A program made the position numbers and the translations under genes. DNA of 64,000 nucleotides from Xanthomonas bonasiae (GTDB lineage: Bacteria > Pseudomonadota > Gammaproteobacteria > Xanthomonadales > Xanthomonadaceae). The notes below the pieces were generated by a model, which saw nothing but the letters and a program-made list of their open reading frames with translations, searched no databases and was not told the origin of the DNA. The stretch is taken from NCBI RefSeq assembly GCF_017163705.1, contig NZ_JAFIWB010000026.1:22539-86538 (forward strand), in the 5' to 3' direction. The stretch's first letter is position 1, and every line of letters starts with the position of its first letter. Positions 18,793-28,057 of this stretch are shown in pieces.

Positions 18793-19626
18793 TCAGCCAG
18801 CCGGCCAACATCCCAGGCTGACCCGGTCGCGCGCTTCCAGGTCCTGGTAGGTCGCCACGGCATCGAAGCCGGCATCCGCCAGCAGCGCGCGCACGCCCTC
18901 GCCCTGCTCCCAGCCGTGCTCGAGCAGCAGCCAGCCGCCCGGCAGCAGATGCGCCGATGCGCCGGCGACGATCAGCCGAATGTCGTCCAGGCCGTCGGCG
19001 CCGGATGCCAGTGCGCTGGCCGGTTCGTAGCGCAGGTCGCCCTGCGCCAGGTGCGGGTCGCCGGCGGCGATGTAGGGCGGGTTGCTGGCGATCAGGTCGA
19101 AGCGCTGACCGGCCAGCGGCGCCAGCCAGGGACCGTGGGCGAAACGGACGTTGTGCAGGCCGTGCGTGCGCGCATTGGCTTGCGCCACCGCCAGCGCCGC
19201 GTCGCTCAGGTCGGTGGCCAGCACCTGCGCCTGCGGCCGTTCGCTGGCCAGCGCCAGCGCGATCGCCCCGCTGCCGGTGCCCAGGTCGGCGGCGCGGCGG
19301 CCCGGCGCCGTGTCCAGCCGCTCCAGCGCCAGTTCCACCAGGCGCTCGGTGTCCGCGCGCGGGATCAGCGTGGCCGGGCCGACCGCCAGGTCCAGGGTCC
19401 AGAAGCCGCGACGGCCGGTCAGATAGGCCACCGGTTCGCCCTGCGCGCGCCGCGCCAGCAGGGCATCGAAGCGCTCCGCCGCCGCCGTGGGCAACGGATC
19501 GCGGGCGTGCGCGAACAGCCAGGCGCGGTCGCGCTGCAGGGCGTGGATCAGCAAGGCTTCGGCATCGGCGCGGTCGATCCGCGCGCTGGCCGCGCGCAGC
19601 AGGGACTCGGGGGTGGGGGCGTTCAT
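18793..19626 (-). CDS. prmC: Peptide chain release factor N5-glutamine methyltransferase
   Basis: 277 residues. PrmC methylates the GGQ glutamine of release factors. The SAM-binding motif is [15 protein letters not shown] near residue 115, and the catalytic NPPY is in [18 protein letters not shown] near residue 185. The N-terminal helical domain carries [20 protein letters not shown]. It ends DRVSLGCW, as in other PrmC proteins. The start ATG at 19626 is preferred; an in-frame GTG/ATG a few codons upstream is possible. Release factor gene prfA is not in the window, so this is a detached copy of the usual pair. Confidence 0.93.
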   Translation of the reverse strand: MNAPTPESLLRAASARIDRADAEALLIHALQRDRAWLFAHARDPLPTAAAERFDALLARRAQGEPVAYLTGRRGFWTLDLAVGPATLIPRADTERLVELALERLDTAPGRRAADLGTGSGAIALALASERPQAQVLATDLSDAALAVAQANARTHGLHNVRFAHGPWLAPLAGQRFDLIASNPPYIAAGDPHLAQGDLRYEPASALASGADGLDDIRLIVAGASAHLLPGGWLLLEHGWEQGEGVRALLADAGFDAVATYQDLEARDRVSLGCWPAG

Positions 19627-19727
19627 CGGCGTCACGATGCCGCAGCGGCCTGGAAAAGCCAACGTGGTAGAACCATTGAACGGTGTGCGCCCACCGCAAC
19701 GCAGCAAAGAGCCAGGCTTGAATAGCG

Positions 19728-19764
19728 ATAGGCCAAACCTATCTATTCAATTCCATCAATCGAT
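19728..19764 (+). promoter_or_regulatory. OxyR binding site upstream of ahpC
   Basis: Reads ATAG-N7-CTAT-N7-ATTC-N7-CGAT. The first two quarter-sites match the OxyR consensus exactly, the last matches 3 of 4 and the third 2 of 4. It ends directly against the ahpC -35 box at 19765, the expected position for an activator contacting RNA polymerase. oxyR itself lies 2.5 kb downstream. Confidence 0.8.
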
Positions 19765-19793
19765 TTGAGATATCTATCGACCCCTCCTATGAT
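19765..19793 (+). promoter_or_regulatory. ahpC promoter (-35 TTGAGA, -10 TATGAT)
   Basis: TTGAGA at 19765-19770 and TATGAT at 19788-19793 are separated by exactly 17 bp. The predicted start point is near 19800, giving a leader of about 40 bases before ATG 19842. The OxyR site adjoins its upstream end. Confidence 0.75.
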
Positions 19794-19841
19794 GAGCCTC
19801 GTTCTATCCCCCGTTCCCCTTCGCAACCACGAGGAAACTCC

Positions 19842-20405
19842 ATGTCTCTGATCAACACCCAGGTCCAGCCGTTCAAGGCCAACGCCTACAAGAACGGCGA
19901 ATTCATCGAAGTCACCGACGCGGACCTGAAGGGCAAGTGGTCGGTGCTGATCTTCATGCCGGCCGCCTTCACCTTCAACTGCCCCACCGAAGTGGAAGAC
20001 GCCGCCGACAATTACGCCGAGTTCCAGAAGATCGGCGCCGAGGTCTACATCGTCACCACCGACACCCATTTCTCGCACAAGGTGTGGCACGAGACCTCGC
20101 CGGCCGTCGGCAAGGCGCAGTTCCCGCTGGTCGGCGACCCGACCCACCAGCTGACCCGCGCGTTCGGCGTGCACATCGACGAGGAAGGCCTGGCCCTGCG
20201 CGGCACCTTCGTGATCAACCCGGAAGGCGTGATCAAGACGCTGGAAATCCACGACAACGCGATCGCCCGCGACGTCACCGAGACCCTGCGCAAGCTCAAG
20301 GCCGCGCAGTTCGTCGCCTCGCATCCGGGCGAAGTGTGCCCGGCCAAGTGGAAGGAAGGCGAAAAGACCCTGAAGCCGTCGCTGGACCTGGTCGGCAAGA
20401 TCTAA
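19842..20405 (+). CDS. ahpC: Alkyl hydroperoxide reductase subunit C (2-Cys peroxiredoxin)
   Basis: 187 residues. Reduces organic peroxides, hydrogen peroxide and peroxynitrite in the cytosol. The peroxidatic cysteine is Cys47 in FTFNCPTE, and the resolving cysteine is in GEVCPAKW near residue 166, both at canonical places. GTFVINPEG and the C-terminal [16 protein letters not shown] are typical of AhpC. The start ATG has AGGAAA upstream. It has its own OxyR-linked promoter, and a small hairpin separates it from ahpF, so it is likely transcribed mostly alone and at a higher level than ahpF. Confidence 0.97.
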   Translation: MSLINTQVQPFKANAYKNGEFIEVTDADLKGKWSVLIFMPAAFTFNCPTEVEDAADNYAEFQKIGAEVYIVTTDTHFSHKVWHETSPAVGKAQFPLVGDPTHQLTRAFGVHIDEEGLALRGTFVINPEGVIKTLEIHDNAIARDVTETLRKLKAAQFVASHPGEVCPAKWKEGEKTLKPSLDLVGKI

Positions 20406-20425
20406 GCCGCGCCCCACTCCCATCT

Positions 20426-20440
20426 CCGCCGTTTCGGCGG
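20426..20440 (+). terminator. Small hairpin between ahpC and ahpF
   Basis: CCGCC (20426-20430), loop GTTTC, GGCGG (20436-20440), 21 bp after the ahpC stop. It has no T run but is followed by a G-rich stretch. It may act as an attenuator or mRNA end that gives more ahpC than ahpF message. Confidence 0.4.
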
Positions 20441-20607
20441 GGGTGGGGGTGAACCGCAGCCCGCGTCGCGGCCGGTACGCCCGCCTCACGCCAGCCACCG
20501 GCAGCGCGCGCCGGCTGCGGTTCACCCCTCCTCCCAATTCTTTACGGCGCTCTGCCCCTGCGGCAGCAACGCCTTCCCCTCGCTTTGCCCATCGTCAGGA
20601 GTCCGCC

Positions 20608-22197
20608 ATGTTGGATGCCGATCTGAAAACCCAGTTGAAGGCTTACCTGGAGCGGGTCGTTCGGCCCATCCACATCACCGCGTCGGTGGACGACGGCGCC
20701 AAGTCGCGCGAGATGCTCGACCTGCTCGAGGACCTGGTGCTGCTGTCGGACAAGATCAGCCTGGACGTGCACCGCGACAGCGCCGAGCGCACCCCGTCGT
20801 TCGCGCTGACCAGTCCCGGCCACGACATCCACCTGCGCTTCGCCGGGCTGCCGCTGGGCCACGAGTTCACCTCGCTGGTGCTGGCGCTGCTGCAGGTCGG
20901 CGGGCATCCGTCCAAGGCCACCGCCGAGGTCATCGAGCAGGTGCGCAACCTGCCCGGCAAGTACGTGTTCGAGACCTATTTCTCGCTGTCCTGCCAGAAC
21001 TGCCCGGACGTGGTGCAGGCGCTGAACCTGGCCGCGGTGCTGAACCCGAACATCAAGCACGTGGCGATCGACGGCGCGCTGTTCCAGGACGAGGTGGAGG
21101 CGCGGCAGATCATGTCGGTGCCCACCGTGTACCTCAACGGCGAAGTGTTCGACCAGGGCCGCATGAGCCTGGAGCAGATCGTGGCCAAGCTCGATACCGG
21201 CGCGGCCAAGCGCGACGCGGCCAACATCGCGGCCAAGGCGCCGTTCGACGTGCTGGTGATCGGCGGCGGCCCGGCCGGCGCGGCGGCGGCGATCTATGCG
21301 GCGCGCAAGGGCATCCGCACCGGCGTGGCGGCCGAGCGTTTCGGCGGCCAGGTGCTGGACACCATGGCGATCGAGAACTTCATTTCGGTGCAGGAGACCG
21401 AAGGCCCGAAGATGGCCGCGGCGCTGGAGCAGCACGTGCGCCAGTACGACGTGGACATCATGAACCTGCAGCGCGCCGAGCAGCTGATTCCGGCCGGCGC
21501 CGACGGCCTGGTCGAGATCAGGCTGGCCAACGGCGCGTCGCTGAAGAGCCGCAGCGTGATCCTGTCCACCGGCGCCCGCTGGCGGCAGATGAACGTGCCC
21601 GGCGAGGACCAGTACCGCAACAAGGGCGTGGCCTATTGCCCGCACTGCGACGGCCCGCTGTTCAAGGGCAAGCGCGTGGCGGTGATCGGCGGCGGCAACT
21701 CCGGCGTGGAAGCGGCGATCGACCTGGCCGGCATCGTCAGCCATGTCACCCTGGTCGAGTTCGACGCCAAGCTGCGCGCCGACGAAGTGCTGCAGCGCAA
21801 GCTGCGCAGCCTGGGCAACGTGGACATCCTCGTCAACGCGCAGAGCACCGAGGTGCTGGGCGACGGCAGCAAGGTCACCGGGCTGGTCTACAAGGACCGT
21901 GTCGGCGGCGACGTCCACCGCCTGGCGCTGGAAGGCATCTTCGTGCAGATCGGCCTGCTGCCCAACACCGAGTGGCTGCAGGGCACGGTGGCGCTGTCGC
22001 CGCGCGGCGAGATCGTCGTCGACGACCGCGGCCAGACCTCGCTGCCCGGCGTGTTCGCCGCCGGCGACGCCACCACGGTGCCGTACAAGCAGATCATCAT
22101 CGCCATGGGCGAAGGCTCCAAGGCGGCGCTGAGCGCGTTCGACCACCTGATCCGCAGCAGCGCGCCGGTCAGCAGCGCGGTCGCCGAAGCGGCCTGA
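20608..22197 (+). CDS. ahpF: Alkyl hydroperoxide reductase subunit F (AhpC reductase)
   Basis: 529 residues. Flavoprotein that passes electrons from NADH to AhpC. The N-terminal double-thioredoxin domain carries the Cys129/Cys132 pair in SCQNCPD. The thioredoxin-reductase-like part has the FAD motif [19 protein letters not shown] near 220, the redox pair in [12 protein letters not shown], the NAD motif [17 protein letters not shown], and the closing [24 protein letters not shown]. The start ATG 20608 follows AGGAG. It precedes oxyR in the same direction. Confidence 0.97.
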   Translation: MLDADLKTQLKAYLERVVRPIHITASVDDGAKSREMLDLLEDLVLLSDKISLDVHRDSAERTPSFALTSPGHDIHLRFAGLPLGHEFTSLVLALLQVGGHPSKATAEVIEQVRNLPGKYVFETYFSLSCQNCPDVVQALNLAAVLNPNIKHVAIDGALFQDEVEARQIMSVPTVYLNGEVFDQGRMSLEQIVAKLDTGAAKRDAANIAAKAPFDVLVIGGGPAGAAAAIYAARKGIRTGVAAERFGGQVLDTMAIENFISVQETEGPKMAAALEQHVRQYDVDIMNLQRAEQLIPAGADGLVEIRLANGASLKSRSVILSTGARWRQMNVPGEDQYRNKGVAYCPHCDGPLFKGKRVAVIGGGNSGVEAAIDLAGIVSHVTLVEFDAKLRADEVLQRKLRSLGNVDILVNAQSTEVLGDGSKVTGLVYKDRVGGDVHRLALEGIFVQIGLLPNTEWLQGTVALSPRGEIVVDDRGQTSLPGVFAAGDATTVPYKQIIIAMGEGSKAALSAFDHLIRSSAPVSSAVAEAA

Positions 22198-22206
22198 TGC
22201 GCGATC

Positions 22207-22233
22207 GCCCCGCGCCGCGACCCGGCGCGGGGC
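22207..22233 (+). terminator. Strong hairpin between ahpF and oxyR
   Basis: An 11-bp perfect GC stem: GCCCCGCGCCG (22207-22217), loop CGACC, then CGGCGCGGGGC (22223-22233). No T run follows. It lies 10 bp after the ahpF stop and 65 bp before oxyR, so partial termination or mRNA stabilisation could set the ahpF to oxyR ratio. Confidence 0.55.
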
Positions 22234-22297
22234 CTATGCTGTCCCGCGGGGCGACTGGCCCCACGCCGCGCCGAACGCACCGCCAAGGAACCTGCCG

Positions 22298-23263
22298 ATG
22301 AACCTGCGTGATCTGAAATACCTGGTGGCGCTGGCCGATCACAAGCATTTCGGGCGCGCCGCGGCGGCCTGTTTCGTCAGCCAGCCGACGCTGTCCACGC
22401 AGATCAAGAAGCTCGAGGACGAACTGGGCGTGCCGCTGGTCGAGCGCGCGCCGCGCAAGGTCATGCTGACCCCAGCCGGGCGCGAGGCGGCCAGCCGCGC
22501 GCGCGGCATCGTCGCCGAGATCGAGCAGATGAAGGAGGCGGCGCGGCGCAGCCAGGACCCGGAAGCGGGTACGGTGCGCCTGGGCATCTTCCCGACGCTG
22601 GGCCCGTACCTGCTGCCGCACGTGATCCCGGGCATCCGCGAGCGCTTCCCGCAACTGGAACTGCTGCTGATCGAGGAAAAGAGCGACGTGCTGCTGACCC
22701 GATTGCGCGAAGGCCGGCTGGATGCGGCGCTGCTCGCGCTGCCGCTGCACGACGACCAACTGCATACCGAATTCCTGTTCGAGGAACCGTTCGTGCTGGC
22801 GGTGCCGGATAGCCATCCGCTGGCCCAGCGCGATTCGTTGAGCCTGAGCGAACTGCACCAGCAACGGCTGCTGCTGCTGGAGGACGGCCATTGCCTGCGC
22901 GAACAGGCCTTGGACGTCTGCCATCTGTCCGGCGCGCTGGAAAAGGCCGAATTCCAGGCCACCAGCCTGGAAACGCTGCGGCAGATGGTGGCCGCCAATG
23001 TCGGCGTGACCCTGCTGCCCTTGCTGGCGGTGCAGCCGCCGGTGACCAACTCGTCCAATATCCACCTGCTGCGCTTCGACGATGCCTCCGGCCCGAGCCG
23101 GCGCATCGCGATGCTGTGGCGCCGCAGCTCGGCGATGAGCGATTTCCTGGAGCAGTTGGCGCAACTGTTCAAGGCGCTGCCCGAGGCGCTGCTGTCGGCC
23201 AAGGCCGCACCGTCGGCGCTCGCCCCGACGGCCGCCGCGCTGCCCCGCGCCGCGACGCTCTGA
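22298..23263 (+). CDS. oxyR: Hydrogen peroxide-inducible LysR-type regulator
   Basis: 321 residues. The N-terminal winged helix-turn-helix has LVALADHKHFGRAAAACFVSQPTLSTQIKKLEDE. The effector domain carries the redox pair Cys199 and Cys208 in EDGHCL and LDVCHL, exactly the OxyR sensor positions. FQATSLETLRQMVAANVGVTLLP is the family block near residue 220. Oxidised OxyR activates peroxide genes; the site before ahpC at 19728-19764 is a clear target. The C-terminal 25 residues are Ala-rich and variable. The start ATG follows AAGGA. Confidence 0.96.
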   Translation: MNLRDLKYLVALADHKHFGRAAAACFVSQPTLSTQIKKLEDELGVPLVERAPRKVMLTPAGREAASRARGIVAEIEQMKEAARRSQDPEAGTVRLGIFPTLGPYLLPHVIPGIRERFPQLELLLIEEKSDVLLTRLREGRLDAALLALPLHDDQLHTEFLFEEPFVLAVPDSHPLAQRDSLSLSELHQQRLLLLEDGHCLREQALDVCHLSGALEKAEFQATSLETLRQMVAANVGVTLLPLLAVQPPVTNSSNIHLLRFDDASGPSRRIAMLWRRSSAMSDFLEQLAQLFKALPEALLSAKAAPSALAPTAAALPRAATL

Positions 23264-23366
23264 GCACGGCACCGCGCCATTGGCGCAAGGCGCGCGGGCG
23301 ACGCTAACGCCCGGTTTACGGCCGACGGTGCGACAATCCCGCGATTACCTGTGTAGAGGAATGCGG

Positions 23367-24161
23367 ATGACGTCTATTGGAACCGTGCTCGGCCGCCATC
23401 GCAACAATGCGACGCTGTCGATCCTGGTCATGCTGTTCGGCGTGGCGTTGCTGGCCTGCGGCGTGCTGCTGTTCGCGGTGCGCGACAAGGTCGCGCCGGA
23501 AGCGGCGCAGACGCTGCAATGGATCATGCTCGGCCTGGCCTTGGTCGGCGTGTTGACCCTCCTGCTGGGCTGGGCGATCCGCCGCGGCGGCTGGGAACAG
23601 GGCGAGCTGGGCGTGCGCCAGTTTCCCGAGCGCAGCGACGGCACCTATCTCTATCGCGACATCGTCGAGACCTGCCAGTTCTACCGTGCCGGCCTGTCGG
23701 TCAACCTGGGCTGGCGGCGCGAAGGCCAGGAACAGTGGCAGGCCGCCAACGGCAACATCGGCGGCTACTACAAGTTCCTCGACCGCTTCATGCACGGCTA
23801 CCTGCAGGCGCGCGTGCCGGTGCTGATGGCCAGGCTCGATGCCGGGCAGACGCTGAGTTTCCGCATGGTCACCACCGCCGGCGCGATCCGCCGCGAATTC
23901 GCGGTCAACATGAAGGGCTTCACCCGTGGCCCGCTCGAGACGGTGCAGCTGAGCCGCGAGCGCATCGCCTTCGCCGGCAACGAGGTCCGCATCGACGACA
24001 TCGTCGGCATGGACGTGTCGGCGTGGACCTCGCGCCTGCAGTTCCAGTTGCGCGGCGGCAGCAAGGTCAGCGTCAGCTACACCGCCCTGTTCGACGGCCC
24101 GCTGTTGCTGGCGTTGCTGGAGCAACTGCTACCCACGCAACCGCGCGTTACTGCTGTCTGA
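23367..24161 (+). CDS. Membrane protein downstream of oxyR (OrfX position)
   Basis: 264 residues. The start ATG at 23367 has AGAGGA six bases upstream, which favours it over the ATG at 23361. Two hydrophobic segments lie at about 17-41 and 51-70, followed by a soluble domain of about 190 residues with LYRDIVETCQFYRAGLSVNLGWRR-type sequence and no known motif. It occupies the place of orfX in the ahpF-oxyR-orfX operon described in Xanthomonas campestris. That link is by position; the function is not known. A strong terminator follows at 24213. Confidence 0.75.
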   Translation: MTSIGTVLGRHRNNATLSILVMLFGVALLACGVLLFAVRDKVAPEAAQTLQWIMLGLALVGVLTLLLGWAIRRGGWEQGELGVRQFPERSDGTYLYRDIVETCQFYRAGLSVNLGWRREGQEQWQAANGNIGGYYKFLDRFMHGYLQARVPVLMARLDAGQTLSFRMVTTAGAIRREFAVNMKGFTRGPLETVQLSRERIAFAGNEVRIDDIVGMDVSAWTSRLQFQLRGGSKVSVSYTALFDGPLLLALLEQLLPTQPRVTAV

Positions 24162-24212
24162 GCGCGGCCATCGGCCCTGCGGCCGATGCCACGCGGCAGC
24201 CAGCGCCATCCG

Positions 24213-24239
24213 GGCGGCGCCTCGCAGCGCCGCCTTTTT
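24213..24239 (+). terminator. Rho-independent terminator
   Basis: Stem GGCGGCGC (24213-24220) pairs with GCGCCGCC (24227-24234) around a CTCGCA loop, followed by TTTTT. It ends the oxyR-orfX transcript just before rnk. Confidence 0.9.
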
Positions 24240-24259
24240 CATGACCCAAGGAGTTTGCC

Positions 24260-24688
24260 ATGTCCTCTCAACCGCAAAGCGGCCTGCCCCCTTCACTGAT
24301 CGTGTCCAGCCACGACCTGGCCCGTCTGGAGGCCTTGCTCGAATCCCCCGCATTGCAGCAGCACCCGGCCGCGCTCGCGCTGGGCGCAGAACTCGGCCGC
24401 GCCACGGTGGTGCCGCCCGAACAGATTCCCGCCGGCATCGTCGCCATGCACTCGCGCGTGGAATGCGAAGACGAACTGCACGGCGAACGCCACCAACTGA
24501 CCCTGGTCTATCCGCACGAAGCCGATGCCGCGCAAGGCCGCATCTCGGTGCTGGCGCCGGTCGGCAGCGCCCTGCTCGGCCTGGCCGTGGGCCAGTCGAT
24601 CGACTGGCAGGGCCCCGGCGGCCGTGCGCTGCGGCTGCGCGTGCTCGCGGTGCAGGCCGCAAGCGACTTTGCGCCTGCGGCGGGTTAA
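24260..24688 (+). CDS. rnk: Rnk family regulator of nucleoside diphosphate kinase (GreA/GreB C-terminal fold)
   Basis: 142 residues. A short N-terminal helical region (SHDLARLEALLESPAL) is followed by the GreA/GreB-type C-terminal domain: MHSRVECEDELHGERHQLTLVYPHEADAAQGRISVLAPVG in shortened pieces, then ALLGLAVGQSIDWQGPGG. Rnk proteins bind RNA polymerase near the secondary channel but lack the Gre cleavage finger. The start ATG follows AAGGAG. It stands alone between two terminators or gene starts, 45 bp before tal. Confidence 0.87.
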   Translation: MSSQPQSGLPPSLIVSSHDLARLEALLESPALQQHPAALALGAELGRATVVPPEQIPAGIVAMHSRVECEDELHGERHQLTLVYPHEADAAQGRISVLAPVGSALLGLAVGQSIDWQGPGGRALRLRVLAVQAASDFAPAAG

Positions 24689-24733
24689 CGTGCGCGGGTT
24701 TATCCTCCATTTCATCCGTTCCGAGAGATACCG

Positions 24734-25702
24734 ATGATGTCTTCCGCTCCTTCCAAACTGGCCCAGCTGCGCGAGTTGTCCGTGGTCGTGGCCGATACTG
24801 GCGACTACGATGCGATCAAGCGGCTCAAGCCGGTCGACTGCACCACCAATCCGACCCTGGTGAAGAAAGCCCTGGATTTGCCGGTCTACGCCGAGCTGAT
24901 TGACGAGGCGCTGGCCTGGGCGCGCAGCCAGGACGGCGACCACGCCGCCCTGGTCGACGAGATCGCCGACCGCCTGACCATCGGCGTGGGCAGCAAGCTC
25001 AGCGCGCTCGTGCCCGGGCGGGTGTCCACCGAGGTGGACGCCGACCTGGCCCACGACACCGCCGCGACCATCGCCAAGGCGCACAAGTTCATCGCCATGT
25101 ACGCCGAACGCGGCGTGCCCAAGGACAAGATCCTGATCAAGGTCGCCGCGACCTGGGAAGGCATCGAGGCCGCGCGCCAGCTGCAGAAGGACGGCATCGA
25201 CTGCAACCTGACGCTGATCTTCAACCGCACCCAGGCACTGGCCTGCGCCGAGGCCGGCGTGTTCCTGATCTCGCCGTTCGTCGGTCGCATCCTGGACTGG
25301 TACGTGGCCAACGGGCAGACCCCGGCCAGCATCGACGACGACCCGGGCGTGCAGTTCGTGCGCGGCGTGTATGCCGAGTTCAAGCGCCGCGGCTCGCAGA
25401 CCGTGGTGATGGGCGCCTCGTTCCGTTCCACCGCGCAGATCGAGGCGCTGGCCGGCTGCGACCGCCTGACCATCTCGCCGGAGCTGCTGGAAAAGCTCGA
25501 CGCCGACCATGGCGAGCTGCCGCGCAAGCTGTCGCCCGGCCAGGCCGACGGCGCGCAGATCGTGCCGATCGATGCCAGGCAGTTCGCCACCGACCTGGCC
25601 GCCGATCCGATGGCGACCGAGAAGCTGGCCAGCGGCATCGACACCTTCGCCAAGGACCTGCAGGCGCTGCGCGACACGATCCGGCAGAAGCTGGCGGCCT
25701 GA
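24734..25702 (+). CDS. tal: Transaldolase
   Basis: 322 residues, class I transaldolase of the TalB type, an enzyme of the non-oxidative pentose phosphate pathway. Family blocks are [13 protein letters not shown] near residue 35, [28 protein letters not shown] containing the Schiff-base lysine near residue 135, [32 protein letters not shown] and [24 protein letters not shown]. An ATG three bases downstream (24737) is an alternative start. Upstream AGAGA acts as ribosome site. A textbook terminator follows. Confidence 0.96.
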   Translation: MMSSAPSKLAQLRELSVVVADTGDYDAIKRLKPVDCTTNPTLVKKALDLPVYAELIDEALAWARSQDGDHAALVDEIADRLTIGVGSKLSALVPGRVSTEVDADLAHDTAATIAKAHKFIAMYAERGVPKDKILIKVAATWEGIEAARQLQKDGIDCNLTLIFNRTQALACAEAGVFLISPFVGRILDWYVANGQTPASIDDDPGVQFVRGVYAEFKRRGSQTVVMGASFRSTAQIEALAGCDRLTISPELLEKLDADHGELPRKLSPGQADGAQIVPIDARQFATDLAADPMATEKLASGIDTFAKDLQALRDTIRQKLAA

Positions 25703-25728
25703 GCGCAGCCTGCAACGGCACGACCCAG

Positions 25729-25755
25729 GAGCGGCGGCAACGCCGCTCTTTTTTT
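25729..25755 (+). terminator. Rho-independent terminator after tal
   Basis: Stem GAGCGGCG (25729-25736), loop GCAA, CGCCGCTC (25741-25748), then seven T. It is the clearest terminator in the window. Confidence 0.95.
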
Positions 25756-25756
25756 G

Positions 25757-25826
25757 CGGGGAATGGGAAAACGGGAATGGGGAATGGGCGAAGCGGGTCT
25801 CCGCTTTGCGTTCGATTCCCGATTCG
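25757..25826. repeat. GGGAAT-type intergenic repeat
   Basis: Contains several copies of GGGAATGGGGAATGG on the left and ATTCCCGATTC on the right, around a central hairpin AAGCGG-GTCT-CCGCTT (25791-25806). The same family recurs at 31122-31206 and inside the start of folA near 61604-61636. The rest of the 309-bp gap to the DJ-1 gene holds nothing else I can support. Confidence 0.7.
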
Positions 25827-26011
25827 CTGCGGACTCCATCGTAGTTGAGACGCGATAGCCCGCTGCACACAGCGTGGATGCGGCAACACGGTCTGACGCC
25901 AAGGACACGCACAGACCCGATGCACGCGTGACAGCGGTCGTGCGGCATAGCGTTGGCGCCGCCGCAACTCTCCGCTCGCTATGCTGCCTACCTCACAGCA
26001 GAGGGACGGCA

Positions 26012-26581
26012 ATGGCAACGATCGCGGTAGTGATGGTCGACGGCGTGGCGGACTGGGAGATCGGCACCGTCCTGCCGGCGGCGCGGGCCTGGTTCGGCGA
26101 CGAGATCAGGATCGCCAGCATCGACGGCAAGCCGCTGACCTCGATCGGCGGACTGAGCCTGCACCCGGAATACGCGTTGTCGGACCTGGCGCCGCTGGAG
26201 GCGGACCTGTGGCTATTGCCGGGCAGCGAACGCTGGCAGGCCGGCGAGATTCCCGGACTCAGCGGCTTGCTGCAGCAACGCATCGACGCCGGCCGCGCGG
26301 TCGCGGCGATCTGCGGCGCCACCATCGCGCCGGCCTATGCCGGACTGCTGGATACGCGGGCGCATACCAGCAATTCCGAGGCGTTCCTGCGCGAGCACGT
26401 GGGCGTCTATGCCGGCACCGCGCACTACCTCGAGCAGAAAGCGGTCAATACGGGCGGGCTGATCACCGCACCCGGCACCAGCCCGGTCACTTTCGCGCTG
26501 GAGTGCCTGCGCCAACTGCATCCCGAGCGCGAAGAACAGATCGCGCAGATGCGGCAGATGTTCGCTGCCGAGTTCGTGTGA
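26012..26581 (+). CDS. DJ-1/PfpI family protein
   Basis: 189 residues, class I glutamine amidotransferase-like fold. The nucleophile-elbow cysteine is in VAAICGATIAPAYAGLL near residue 101, and the partner glutamate is in GVADWEIG near residue 15. LPGSERW precedes the elbow. The family covers glyoxalase III/deglycase-like proteins and stress proteins; the close relatives are annotated as glutamine amidotransferases. The start ATG follows GAGGGA. It is monocistronic and convergent with msrA. Confidence 0.88.
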   Translation: MATIAVVMVDGVADWEIGTVLPAARAWFGDEIRIASIDGKPLTSIGGLSLHPEYALSDLAPLEADLWLLPGSERWQAGEIPGLSGLLQQRIDAGRAVAAICGATIAPAYAGLLDTRAHTSNSEAFLREHVGVYAGTAHYLEQKAVNTGGLITAPGTSPVTFALECLRQLHPEREEQIAQMRQMFAAEFV

Positions 26582-26650
26582 CGCAGCGCGCGCCGGCCTG
26601 GACCCGGCTCGCGCGACGACCGCGCAGCGCGTGGGCGCTGCGCGGCCGGT

Positions 26651-27301
26651 TCAGGCCTCCAGGCCGAGCGAGCAGCTGACCCCCGTACCGCCCAATCCGC
26701 AGTAGCCGCCCGGATTCTTGGCCAGGTATTGCTGGTGCTCGTCCTCGGCGTAGTAGAACGGCGGCGCCGGGAACAGGATCTCGGTGGTGATCTCGCCGTA
26801 GCCGGCCGCGCGCAGGCGCTGCTGGTAGGCGTCGCGGCTGGCGATGGCCGCGTCGTACTGCGCCTGCGTGCTGCAGTAGATCGCCGAGCGGTACTGGGTG
26901 CCGGTATCGTTGCCCTGGCGCATGCCCTGGGTCGGATCGTGGCTTTCCCAGAAGGTCTGCAGCACCTGCTCGAAGCGCAGCGCCTGCGGATCGAACACCA
27001 CCAGCACCACCTCGGTGTGGCCGGTCTGGCCGGAGCACACTTCCCGGTAGGTGGCGTTGGGCGTCTGCCCGCCGGCGTAGCCGACCGCGGTGCTGAACAC
27101 ACCCGGCAGCGACCAGAACTTGCGCTCGGCGCCCCAGAAGCAGCCCAGGCCGAACTGCACCTGTTGCAGGCCGGCGAACGCGTCGCGCAGCGGGTGGCCA
27201 TTGACGAAGTGGCGGTTGTGCAGCGGCAGCGGCTCCGCGCGGCCGGGCAGGCTTTCGCCCGGGCGCGGCAAGCGCTGCTTGAAGGCACCGATTCCCAACA
27301 T
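26651..27301 (-). CDS. msrA: Peptide methionine sulfoxide reductase MsrA
   Basis: 216 residues. Repairs methionine-S-sulfoxide in proteins. The catalytic Cys54 lies in [45 protein letters not shown] is the family core, and the C-terminal cysteines for recycling are in [13 protein letters not shown]. The N-terminal 45 residues ([21 protein letters not shown] start) match the longer proteobacterial type. The start ATG follows AGGAG. It complements the peroxide-defence genes 3-7 kb away but is transcribed separately. Confidence 0.96.
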   Translation of the reverse strand: MLGIGAFKQRLPRPGESLPGRAEPLPLHNRHFVNGHPLRDAFAGLQQVQFGLGCFWGAERKFWSLPGVFSTAVGYAGGQTPNATYREVCSGQTGHTEVVLVVFDPQALRFEQVLQTFWESHDPTQGMRQGNDTGTQYRSAIYCSTQAQYDAAIASRDAYQQRLRAAGYGEITTEILFPAPPFYYAEDEHQQYLAKNPGGYCGLGGTGVSCSLGLEA

Positions 27302-27414
27302 GGCGCGGACTCCTGGCATCGAAAGGGATGCCTCCTGGATGGCGCTGCCGGCATCGGCTTTCAAGGTGCGCGTGGCGCTGGGCCGCCATCGGCCCAGGCC
27401 ACGCGCCCGCCAGC

Positions 27415-27930
27415 TCAATGCGCCGCGGTCTTGCTGCCGCCGCCCGCCACTTCCGGCATCGCCGAGCTGTGGTGGTTGATGATCAGCCAGCGGCCGTCGC
27501 GCTTCTCGTAGACGAAGGTGTAGCGCGCCTGCACCTTGCGGGTGCTGCCGTCCGGATTGGTCAGGGTGAAGGTGTAGACGCCGGCATCGACCGCGCTGTC
27601 GTCGTCGAGCAGCCGCACCTGGCGGTAGTTGATGACGCCCTGCGGCTTGGCCGCCAGGAAGTGGTCGAAGTAGTCCTTGATCTCGGCGCGGCTGGCGCGG
27701 ACTTGGTTGGACACGGTCGGCAGCAGCACGCCGTCGCGGGCATACAGGTCGGCGACGCGGTCGGCGTTGCCGGTAGCCAGCGCCGCGTTCCAGCGGTCGA
27801 ACAGGCCGGCGATCTCGCGCTCCTCGCCCGCGGCCGGCAACGACGGCCGGGCGTCGTAGTGCATCGCCGGGGCCGCCAGCGCGGTGGTGGTGGACAGGCT
27901 CAGGACCAGGGTGAACAGGATGCGACGCAT
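27415..27930 (-). CDS. SgcJ/EcaC-like NTF2-fold exported protein (DUF4440 type)
   Basis: 171 residues. The signal peptide is [19 protein letters not shown], cleaved before APAM. The mature part is an NTF2-like/CaMKII-association domain: [36 protein letters not shown], then [13 protein letters not shown] and a closing [20 protein letters not shown]. Such proteins bind small ligands or assemble as dimers; none here has a known reaction. The start ATG follows GGAG. It is 113 bp upstream of msrA on the same strand and divergent from the GAF-LuxR operon. Confidence 0.82.
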   Translation of the reverse strand: MRRILFTLVLSLSTTTALAAPAMHYDARPSLPAAGEEREIAGLFDRWNAALATGNADRVADLYARDGVLLPTVSNQVRASRAEIKDYFDHFLAAKPQGVINYRQVRLLDDDSAVDAGVYTFTLTNPDGSTRKVQARYTFVYEKRDGRWLIINHHSSAMPEVAGGGSKTAAH

Positions 27931-28000
27931 GGTGGATCTCCGCTGTGGATGAGGGAATGCCGTCTCGGGGCGAAGCCAGTATTGGCGGCGGCGGCTTGCG

Positions 28001-28044
28001 TAAAATCCGCTGGGCGGCATATCCTCGAATATGCCGATCGGCAT
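28001..28044 (+). promoter_or_regulatory. Palindromic operator candidate and -10-like box before the GAF-LuxR operon
   Basis: TAAAAT at 28001-28006 could be a -10 box. Downstream are two overlapping dyads: GGCATAT-N6-ATATGCC at 28016-28035, and ATGCCGATCGGCAT at 28031-28044. The half-site GGCAT or ATGCC appears three times. The dyads lie just before the start at 28058, fitting autoregulation by the LuxR-type protein. Confidence 0.5.
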
Positions 28045-28057
28045 AGTGGAGAACAGC

